Below, in pieces: positions 1-5,531 of a stretch of 6,858 nucleotides of DNA (position 1 is the first letter of the stretch; the number at the start of each line of letters is the position of its first letter). The notes below the pieces were generated by a model, which did no database searches, was not told the origin of the DNA, and was given only the letters and a program-made list of their open reading frames with translations. Made by a program: the position numbers and the translations under genes. The DNA lies in contig JBCCMB010000146.1 in assembly GCA_039026555.1 (NCBI GenBank), forward strand, positions 1 through 6,858. Reading direction: 5' to 3'. The stretch is from JBCCMB01 sp039026555 (lineage in GTDB: Bacteria > Pseudomonadota > Alphaproteobacteria > Caulobacterales > Hyphomonadaceae).

Positions 1-162
1 AATGCGCCGAAATCAGAAAAACACAATATGTAGGGGCTCGGACAAAAAAAGACGCAATAAATGCGATTCCCGACTCGCTTCCACGTGTCTGAACCGCGTG
101 TAGGCATGGCGCTGCGACCCGCGAACGGTTATCTACCCTCAGGGCCGCGCGCTGGAAGAAGG

Positions 163-1308
163 ATGTCCGCACCTATGCGCATTATGCTGATCACAGACGC
201 CTGGGAGCCTCAGGTGAACGGCGTTGTGCGCACCATGAAGCGCGTGATCGCCGAATGCGAAGAGATGGGCCATGAGTGGGACATTGTCTCGCCGGCGGAC
301 GGATTTAAGACCTTTCCACTGCCAACCTATTCCGAGATTCGGCTCGCCTTCGGCGGCAAGAGGAAAATTGAAGAACGGTTTTTGGATTTCGAGCCGGACG
401 CCGTGCACATCGCTACGGAAGGCCCGCTAGGCTGGTCGGCGCGCGCTATGTGCCTACAGCATAAAATGCCGTTCACCTCCTCTTATCACACGCGGTTTCC
501 CGAATATATCAACGCGCGAATGCCGATCCCGCTATGGGCCGGCTATTGGTATGTTCGCGAATTTCACAAATATTCCGGCCGGGTGATGGTGGCGACCAAA
601 TCCATGCAGGAAGAACTGACGGGGCGCGGCTTCAAGAACATTGCGGCCTGGTCGCGCGGCGTTGACACAGATTTGTTTCATCCCAAACATCGCGCTGAAG
701 ATGGCGGTCCATTGGCCGGATTAGAGCGGCCGATCTTCATCAATGTCGGCCGCGTCGCCGTTGAAAAGAACATCGAAGCCTTCTTAGAATTGGATCTGCC
801 GGGCTCCAAAGTCGTGGTGGGAGATGGTCCGCAACGCGAAGAATTAATCGAAAAATACCCCGGTGCGCACTTACCCGGCGCGAAATTCGGCGAAGAGCTC
901 GCCGCCTATTTTGCAAATGCGGACGTGTTCGTCTTCCCAAGCCTGACAGACACGTTTGGCCTCGTCATTCTCGAAGCCATGGCGGCCGGCCTGCCGGTGG
1001 CGGGATTTAACGTACCAGGACCGCGCGACCTCATCCCAGGGTCGAACGCCGGCGCGATCGATAAGAATCTGGCGGCGGCGTGTCTGGCGTGCCTAGACCT
1101 TGAGTCTGCAACGGCGCGCGCCTACGCGGAGCAGTTTTCTTGGCGCGCCTGTGCGGAGGAATTCGTCAACAATCTCGATCCGCTGCCAGTGCCGGAACGT
1201 CGGCGTTTCTGGCGCCGTTTCCGTCGTCTCCGCCGGAAAGGGCGGGAAGCCGCGCGTATGGAAAAGGCGGCCCGTCAAGCTGAATTGGACAAAATGGCGG
1301 ATGATTAG
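163..1308 (+). CDS. GT4-family glycosyltransferase (GT-B fold), probably membrane-associated
   Basis: Predicted to transfer a sugar from a nucleotide donor to a lipid or glycan acceptor at the inner face of the cytoplasmic membrane; donor and acceptor cannot be read from sequence. Numbered from the 163 start (381 aa), the N-terminal Rossmann half opens with MLITDAWEPQVNGVVRT (about 8-24), which carries the glycine-rich acceptor loop of MgtA/PimB-like enzymes. HTRFPEY lies near 109-115 and RGVD near 165. The donor half has VGRVAVEKN (195-203), VVGDGP (218-223) and TDTFGLVILEAMAAG (262-276). The family EX7E motif appears here as D263-x7-E271. The last 40 residues are strikingly basic (several RR pairs), which suggests a helix binding anionic lipid. 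An in-frame ATG at 61 would add 34 unconvincing residues and has no ribosome site. ATG 163 sits 4 bases after GGAAG, and ATG 175 is also possible. Relatives in alphaproteobacteria include glycolipid synthases made under phosphate limitation, but that role is inference. The family call is firm; the substrate is unknown. Confidence 0.9.
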   Translation: MSAPMRIMLITDAWEPQVNGVVRTMKRVIAECEEMGHEWDIVSPADGFKTFPLPTYSEIRLAFGGKRKIEERFLDFEPDAVHIATEGPLGWSARAMCLQHKMPFTSSYHTRFPEYINARMPIPLWAGYWYVREFHKYSGRVMVATKSMQEELTGRGFKNIAAWSRGVDTDLFHPKHRAEDGGPLAGLERPIFINVGRVAVEKNIEAFLELDLPGSKVVVGDGPQREELIEKYPGAHLPGAKFGEELAAYFANADVFVFPSLTDTFGLVILEAMAAGLPVAGFNVPGPRDLIPGSNAGAIDKNLAAACLACLDLESATARAYAEQFSWRACAEEFVNNLDPLPVPERRRFWRRFRRLRRKGREAARMEKAARQAELDKMADD

Positions 1309-1484
1309 AGCTGCGTTAGTTGAAGGCGCCGCTCGGCAGCCCTAATCAAAGACATCAGCGCCCAAAGCTTAGGCGCATCTAAGCGGAGAGCGGATCTAGC
1401 TAAACGCGCAGCATTGAAATCAAAGCGCATTCGTTTCAAACGACTCGCTCTCAAACCGCCGGACGCTCGGCGAGACGCATTCGC

Positions 1485-1498
1485 GGGGAGGCCCCATG
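1485..1498 (+). promoter_or_regulatory. prmA ribosome binding site within a GC hairpin
   Basis: GGGGAGG at 1485-1491 is a strong Shine-Dalgarno sequence 4 bases before the ATG at 1496 and fixes the prmA start. The same bases form an inverted repeat, GGGG (1485-1488), AGG loop, CCCC (1492-1495), which abuts the start codon. In RNA this could fold into a four-pair G-C stem that hides most of the ribosome site. The hairpin is seen in the sequence; any effect on translation is inference. Confidence 0.6.
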
Positions 1499-2422
1499 TT
1501 CAAAGTCAGCGCGGCAGGCGACCGCAATACAGCTGAACGCCTCGCCGATCTCTTAACTGTCCTTGATCCGTCTCCGGCGCAAGCCGTGTCGACCGAAGAG
1601 GCGAGCCGAACAAAATGGCGTCTGGATGCGTTTTGCCCGGACGAAGAACGCGCCGCCGGCTGCGCCGCCGTTATCGCTCTGGAAGCGCCGGGCTGGAGCG
1701 CATCTGTTCAGGCGCTGGAAGACAAGGATTGGGTCGCCGAAAGCCTAAAAGGTTTACCGGCCGTCGAAGCCGGTCCCTTTATCGTCGCCGGCGCGCATGA
1801 GCTCAGGGCGGCGCCTATCGGCAAAACGCCGATCTGGATCGAGGCGGGGCCGGCCTTCGGCACAGGACATCACGGAACGACGAAGGGCTGTCTTGAAGCC
1901 TTAGCCGATATTGCTCGGCAACGTTCGCTTGGCCGGGTCCTAGACATTGGAACCGGCTCGGCCGTCCTGGCGATCGCGGCGCTGAAATCTGGAGCAACAT
2001 CCGCCGTGGCGACGGACATTGACGCAGAAAGCCTCCGCGTGGCGAAAGAAAACGCACGCAACAATAAGGTAGGACGCACCCTCCGTTTCGTGCACGCTGA
2101 TGGGGCGGTGCACACGCAAATCCGCGCCTTGGCGCCTTATGATGTGGTGATGGCGAATATTCTGGCGCGGCCGCTCGTCAAGCTGTCGCCCGACATCGCG
2201 AAACTCACGAGACCGGGCGGAAGGATCATTCTATCCGGCTTGTTGACACATCAAGAACCGCAATTGAAAGCCGCCTTTAGCGGCCAAGGTTTGACGCTGG
2301 TCGACCGCCGCCGGGTGGGCGGCTGGTCGACCCTCGTCTATGCGCGCTCTAACGCGCCGGCGGATCAGCCCAAGCGCGCTTCGCGGCGCGCACGGCGGGT
2401 GTCGCGACGGTCCAATATGTGA
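1496..2422 (+). CDS. prmA: Ribosomal protein L11 methyltransferase PrmA
   Basis: Cytoplasmic SAM-dependent methyltransferase. In the family it trimethylates lysines and the N-terminus of ribosomal protein L11. The protein is 308 aa against about 293 in E. coli. The N-terminal ~95 residues form the divergent L11-recognition domain. The catalytic domain then shows the PrmA signature AFGTGHHGTT (120-129), SAM motif I VLDIGTGSAVLAIAA (148-162), the acidic end of strand 2 TDIDAESL (173-180) and NILARPL (221-227), which is the family's NILA active-site loop. GWSTLVYAR (276-284) is where family members normally end. The remaining 24 residues are an Arg-rich extension lying over the opposite-strand small gene, so they may be dispensable. 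The start is set by GGGGAGG 4 bases upstream. A 187-base gap from the glycosyltransferase, without a convincing terminator, leaves its own promoter likely but unproven. The aminopeptidase P downstream on the same strand is, from memory, a frequent neighbour of prmA in alphaproteobacteria. Confidence 0.95.
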   Translation: MFKVSAAGDRNTAERLADLLTVLDPSPAQAVSTEEASRTKWRLDAFCPDEERAAGCAAVIALEAPGWSASVQALEDKDWVAESLKGLPAVEAGPFIVAGAHELRAAPIGKTPIWIEAGPAFGTGHHGTTKGCLEALADIARQRSLGRVLDIGTGSAVLAIAALKSGATSAVATDIDAESLRVAKENARNNKVGRTLRFVHADGAVHTQIRALAPYDVVMANILARPLVKLSPDIAKLTRPGGRIILSGLLTHQEPQLKAAFSGQGLTLVDRRRVGGWSTLVYARSNAPADQPKRASRRARRVSRRSNM

Positions 2423-2592
2423 GGACGCACGTCTGAAACGCCCGTGATCCTGGCTTTCATGAAGCCAGCTTCGGCCTTGCGTACATCGTCCGCCGCGTTC
2501 GCATAGGCGGTGGCGGCTACTTGAACTGCGCCTGAGATCCGTCCAAAGAGCCCAGGCTTTGCGCCGGATTTTCCGATTTGGTCGGTCAGCAT
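2365..2592 (-). CDS. Small basic protein of unknown function (75 aa)
   Basis: I do not recognise this protein. The start at 2592 is supported by GGAG at 2601-2604, 8 bases from the ATG, with an AT-rich leader. The chain begins MLTDQIGKSG, then has a Gly/Ala-rich stretch (GLFGRISGAVQVAATAYANA, about 14-33) that could be an amphipathic helix, and then a charged segment (DDVRKAEAGF). It ends in a strongly basic tail (about 62-73, many Arg). There is no signal peptide and no clear transmembrane segment. The last 58 bases run antiparallel through the 3' end of prmA, so the transcripts would be antisense to each other there. The upstream region holds two interleaved inverted repeats (2651-2696). 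An in-frame ATG at 2670 would lengthen it to 101 aa but lacks a ribosome site. The ribosome site and the protein-like composition argue for a real gene; the family is unknown. Confidence 0.6.
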   Translation of the reverse strand: MLTDQIGKSGAKPGLFGRISGAVQVAATAYANAADDVRKAEAGFMKARITGVSDVRPHILDRRDTRRARREARLG

Positions 2593-2600
2593 TGTCTTAT

Positions 2601-2604
2601 CTCC
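2601..2604 (-). promoter_or_regulatory. Ribosome binding site deciding the small-gene start
   Basis: Read on the minus strand the leader is GGAGATAAGACA followed by ATG at 2592. GGAG pairs with the 16S rRNA tail at an ideal 8-base spacing. The upstream in-frame ATG at 2670 has no comparable site. This is the main evidence that the 75-residue frame is translated. Confidence 0.6.
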
Positions 2605-2650
2605 AAATGTGCTGGCCCAAAATGCGCCAACGCAAAACAGATAAGCATGC

Positions 2651-2696
2651 AATACACCATTAAAACGCATAGAAGTGTATTAGTGTGTTGCGTTTT
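2651..2696. repeat. Two interleaved perfect inverted repeats in a divergent control region
   Basis: AATACAC (2651-2657) is the exact reverse complement of GTGTATT (2675-2681). AAAACGCA (2662-2669) is the exact reverse complement of TGCGTTTT (2689-2696). The arms alternate A-B-A'-B', the order of an H-type pseudoknot in RNA, or of two overlapping operators in DNA. AATACAC could also pair, with one G-U, to GTGTGTT at 2683-2689, giving an alternative stem. The block lies between the small minus-strand gene (start 2592) and the aminopeptidase (start 2812) and could act on either. The repeats are seen directly; a regulatory role is inference. Confidence 0.55.
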
Positions 2697-2811
2697 TGCA
2701 TAACGCGGACGCCTCGGCGATATATTTGATGGAGGACGCGGCTAACATCTTGACGAAACGGCCTCAGCTGGGGCGTTGAGTAAGGGAGTAGAGCGGCGTT
2801 AGGGCGACACA

Positions 2812-4623
2812 ATGAGACAGAGTTTCGATGTAAAGGGCGGTGCAGGTGTCGGGCGCAGCCATGTGCCAAAGATACGCGCAGGTCTAAAAAGCGCCGGGCT
2901 AGACGGCCTCTTTATCCCGCATGAAGACGAATACCAGAACGAGTATCTCCCAGCTTGCAATGACCGGCTGGCTTGGGCGACCGGATTCACCGGATCGGCC
3001 GGCGCCGCATTCATCTTCAAAAAAAACGCCATCGTGTTTGCGGACGGGCGCTATACGCTGCAAGCGAAATCCCAGCTCGACGACGCCATCTTTCAGCGCG
3101 AGGATCTGACAAATCCTGGTCCCTTCGATTGGTTGGGGGGCCAATCCCTGCCCGGCGCGAAGATCGGCTATGATCCGCGTCTGGTCAGCCCCAACGCGTT
3201 AGAAAAACTGGAAGCCGCCGCCGAAAAGGCGGGCGCGGAGCTTATCGCGGAAGAGGTCTCCACCCTGGACGCAGCGTGGACCGACCGTCCCAATGAACCC
3301 ATAGAACCGATCACGCCGCACGATATCAGCTTCGCCGGAGAAACCAGCGCCAGCAAACGCCAGCGTCTGTCCAACGGGCTCAAAGAGCGCAAAATCGATG
3401 CGGCGGTGATTGTCTCTCCAGCTTCCCTCGCCTGGCTGTTCAACATTCGCGGCGGCGATGTCAGCTGCACGCCCCTGCCCTTGGGGCGTGCGATCTTGCA
3501 CAGCGACGGCCGCGCGGATCTATTCGTGCGCCCCGAGAAGGCGAGCCCCGATCTTGGCGCGCATCTCGGCGACGAGGTAAGGGTGCGGCCCATCAACGAG
3601 CTTGAGCGCCGCCTCGCTAAACTGAGCGGAAAGGCGATCAGCCTGGATCCCGCGCTCGCCTCAGCCTGGTTTTTCAAAATGTTGGAAAGCGCGAGTGCGA
3701 AAATCGTTCGAGAACCTGACCCGTGCGCCCTGCCCCGCGCGTGTAAGAACGCAGTTGAGATCGCCGGGGCCAAGCGCGCGCACCAGCGCGACGGCGTGGC
3801 GCTTGTCCGGTTTTTGCGCTGGCTCGACACGGAAGGCCAGTCCGGCGAGGTGACGGAGATCGAAGCGGTGGAACGACTGGAAGCGTTTCGCGAAGACACC
3901 GAAGCCTTGCGCGATTTGAGCTTTGAAGCCATCGCCGGCGCGGGCCCGAACGGCGCGATTGTGCATTATCGCGTCAGCCAAGAGACCAATCGCAAGCTGG
4001 CGCGCGGATCACTGTTTTTGGTTGATAGTGGCGGCCAGTATTTGGACGGCACGACGGACGTGACCCGCACCATCGCGATCGGCGAACCGACGCAGGAAAT
4101 GCGCGAGGCGTATACTCGCGTGCTGCGCGGGCATATCGCCCTTTCTATGGTGAAATTCCCTGAAGACACGCCCGGATCTGCGCTGGACGCGCTGGCGCGC
4201 GCGCCTTTGTGGGAGGCGGGTCTGGATTACGATCACGGCACAGGACACGGCGTCGGCAGCTATCTCGGCGTGCATGAGGGGCCGCAAAACATTTCCAAAG
4301 CGCCGCGCCAAACGCCGTTGCAGCCGGGTATGATCGTCTCCAACGAGCCCGGCTATTACAAAACCGGCGCGTTCGGCATTCGCGTTGAAAATCTTCAATA
4401 CGTTACGGAGGCTCAAACGCCCGCCGGCGGCGAACGGCAAATGATGGGGTTTGAAACACTAACGCTCGCCCCGCTTGATCGTCGACTGATTGAGACCGGC
4501 CTTCTCACGGCCCGCGACTGGGTGTGGGTGGATCGCTATCACGCCCGTGTACTCGCCGAGCTGTCGCCTCGTTTGGACGAGGACACAAAGGCTTGGTTGG
4601 CGGGCGCTTGCGCGCCGCTCTAG
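2812..4623 (+). CDS. pepP: Xaa-Pro aminopeptidase (aminopeptidase P, M24B, three-domain XPNPEP1 type)
   Basis: Cytoplasmic metallopeptidase that removes an N-terminal residue preceding proline, completing breakdown of proline-containing peptides. The 603 aa match the three-domain ~600-residue group (human XPNPEP1 is 623 aa) rather than the 441-aa E. coli PepP, so the symbol is used loosely. Creatinase-like domain I covers about 18-155 (GFTGSAGAAFIF, VFADGRYTLQA), domain II about 180-310 and the pita-bread catalytic domain about 315-560. Metal ligands by family alignment are D405 (LVDSGGQY), D416 (GTTDVTRT), H479 (HGTGHGVG), E512 (SNEPGYY) and E526 (GIRVENL). Catalytic histidines are H385 (AIVHYRV) and H488 (GVHEGP). 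Spacing follows the human enzyme almost exactly, so it should be active. No signal peptide is seen. AGGG at 2801-2804, 7 bases before ATG 2812, supports the start. A loose -10-like TATATT lies at 2721-2726, with TTGCAT at 2696-2701 an over-long 19 bases upstream. The stop overlaps the convergent methyltransferase stop. Confidence 0.95.
   Translation: MRQSFDVKGGAGVGRSHVPKIRAGLKSAGLDGLFIPHEDEYQNEYLPACNDRLAWATGFTGSAGAAFIFKKNAIVFADGRYTLQAKSQLDDAIFQREDLTNPGPFDWLGGQSLPGAKIGYDPRLVSPNALEKLEAAAEKAGAELIAEEVSTLDAAWTDRPNEPIEPITPHDISFAGETSASKRQRLSNGLKERKIDAAVIVSPASLAWLFNIRGGDVSCTPLPLGRAILHSDGRADLFVRPEKASPDLGAHLGDEVRVRPINELERRLAKLSGKAISLDPALASAWFFKMLESASAKIVREPDPCALPRACKNAVEIAGAKRAHQRDGVALVRFLRWLDTEGQSGEVTEIEAVERLEAFREDTEALRDLSFEAIAGAGPNGAIVHYRVSQETNRKLARGSLFLVDSGGQYLDGTTDVTRTIAIGEPTQEMREAYTRVLRGHIALSMVKFPEDTPGSALDALARAPLWEAGLDYDHGTGHGVGSYLGVHEGPQNISKAPRQTPLQPGMIVSNEPGYYKTGAFGIRVENLQYVTEAQTPAGGERQMMGFETLTLAPLDRRLIETGLLTARDWVWVDRYHARVLAELSPRLDEDTKAWLAGACAPL
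4620..4623. other. CTAG palindrome holding both convergent stop codons
   Basis: The aminopeptidase stop TAG is 4621-4623 on the plus strand, and the methyltransferase stop TAG is 4622-4620 on the minus strand. Both lie in one self-complementary CTAG, so the two genes overlap by exactly four bases. There is no room for an intergenic terminator, so any terminator must lie inside the opposing gene or transcripts will run antisense. Confidence 0.9.
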
Positions 4624-5384
4624 CGCCAGCCCAACGCGCCAATCACAGGCAATCGAACGGGGATGGCGCGTCCACCCGAAGCGTCCTCTAACGCATATGT
4701 CAGCGCGTTAAGCGCTTCATCCGCGCCGCCGCGCGCATCGGCGTAAGCAGACCCGGAGGACGTCGTCATCATAAAGCCGGCCAGCTCCAAAGGCGTCCAC
4801 ACAAGATCTGAATAGATTTCGAACGCCTCGACGCGGGCAAACGCTCCAGACGCGCTCAAAACCTCGTCATATTCGCGCCAGTCGACCAAACGCTCATGCG
4901 TATGCGGCCGCCAAAGCTTGGCTTCCGAGTTCAAAGTCCGCATCACCGCCTCCGGCGCGCCCGGATATTGGACATGGCCAAAGCCGAAAGCCACAAAGGC
5001 CGCGCCTGGCCGCAGCCATCGTCCCACTTTTCGGCACACCCGCGGACCGTCCATCCAATGCAGGGAATTCGCCGCCATAGCGGCGTCCAGGCGGCCGTCG
5101 TCGAATTCAACGTCCTCTGCGGGACGGATTTGCACCTGAAGCAAAGGATTTTGCGGGATCAACGCCGCCATATCAGCGTCCGGCTCCACGGCGACCACCT
5201 GACGAAATCTATCGAGCAAATCGCCGGTCGCTTGGCCGGTGCCGGCGCCCAAATCCACCGCGCGATCGCGATGATCGCCGGCTTCTTCCATCAATCGATC
5301 AAACACGCGCGCCGGATAATGCGGGCGATAAGCATGGTATCGCGCCGCATAGCCGCCGAACCGAGGAATGGGACGTTCGGGCAT
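4620..5384 (-). CDS. Class I SAM-dependent methyltransferase, substrate unknown
   Basis: A soluble 254-aa Rossmann-fold methyltransferase of the Methyltransf_11/25 kind. The opening FGGYAARYHAYRPHYPARVF (about 9-28) is the YRP-YP element seen at the N-terminus of this subgroup. Motif I is AVDLGAGTGQAT (42-53), VAVEPDADM (64-72) ends strand 2 with the ribose-binding Glu, and DVEFDDGRLDAAMAANSLHW (91-110) covers motifs II and III. LRPGAAFVAFGFG (125-137) is the post-motif strand. The C-terminal half supplies the substrate pocket and shows no diagnostic motif; trans-aconitate-type or UbiE-like small-molecule methyltransferases are the nearest types I can name. No clear Shine-Dalgarno precedes ATG 5384. 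An AT-rich -10-like stretch (5406-5415) lies about 22 bases upstream, with no recognisable -35, so a short leader is possible. It lies 147 bases downstream of ligA on the same strand and could be co-transcribed. Family call firm, function open. Confidence 0.88.
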   Translation of the reverse strand: MPERPIPRFGGYAARYHAYRPHYPARVFDRLMEEAGDHRDRAVDLGAGTGQATGDLLDRFRQVVAVEPDADMAALIPQNPLLQVQIRPAEDVEFDDGRLDAAMAANSLHWMDGPRVCRKVGRWLRPGAAFVAFGFGHVQYPGAPEAVMRTLNSEAKLWRPHTHERLVDWREYDEVLSASGAFARVEAFEIYSDLVWTPLELAGFMMTTSSGSAYADARGGADEALNALTYALEDASGGRAIPVRLPVIGALGWR

Positions 5385-5492
5385 AAGCGCTCGCTATCAC
5401 GCGCCATAATATATTGCGCGTATGTCTGTTCCGTTCACACACTTATCACGAGTATTCCAACTTCGCGAGCTATAATCTCATCCGGAACACGC

Positions 5493-5510
5493 GGAGCCGC
5501 CGGCGGTTCC
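5493..5510 (-). terminator. GC-rich inverted repeat downstream of ligA (possible weak terminator)
   Basis: GGAGCCGCC (5493-5501) and GGCGGTTCC (5502-5510) are near-perfect inverted arms with one mismatched pair (A-C in minus-strand RNA). The repeat starts 22 bases past the ligA stop. No run of T follows on the minus strand, so it is not a canonical intrinsic terminator. It may instead slow polymerase or stabilise the ligA 3' end. Confidence 0.25.
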
Positions 5511-5531
5511 ACCCTTGTCGTTTGGAATTCG

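Noticed and set aside
61..162. 34-residue N-terminal extension of the glycosyltransferase from ATG 61
   Set aside because: There is no ribosome site before 61, the residues do not resemble the family, and the GT4 core begins just after ATG 163/175, with GGAAGAAGG immediately upstream.
1358..1376. GCGCC/GGCGC hairpin after the glycosyltransferase as a terminator
   Set aside because: The stem has only five pairs, the loop is nine bases and no T-run follows; support is too weak.
2593..2670. Upstream start (ATG at 2670) for the small minus-strand gene
   Set aside because: It has no ribosome site and begins inside the inverted-repeat block. The added residues (rich in Phe, Cys, Trp) differ in character from the rest, while ATG 2592 has a well-spaced GGAG.
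2729..2779. 16-codon plus-strand frame that could be a leader peptide for the aminopeptidase
   Set aside because: It has no Shine-Dalgarno, no run of regulatory codons and no attenuator-like hairpins, and short frames like this are expected by chance.
3168..3932. 254-residue open frame on the minus strand
   Set aside because: It lies wholly inside the aminopeptidase P gene, has Ser/Arg-rich low-complexity composition and has no motif.
4009..4440. 143-residue open frame on the minus strand
   Set aside because: It is opposite the catalytic domain of aminopeptidase P, which carries all metal ligands; it is a shadow.
5471..5476. Exact TATAAT on the plus strand
   Set aside because: No matching -35 and no plus-strand gene downstream; it faces into the 3' end of ligA.
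5454..5528. ATTCCAA/TTGGAAT inverted pair flanking the ligA-methyltransferase spacer
   Set aside because: Seven-base arms about 60 bases apart are expected by chance in a spacer of this size, and nothing else supports a role.
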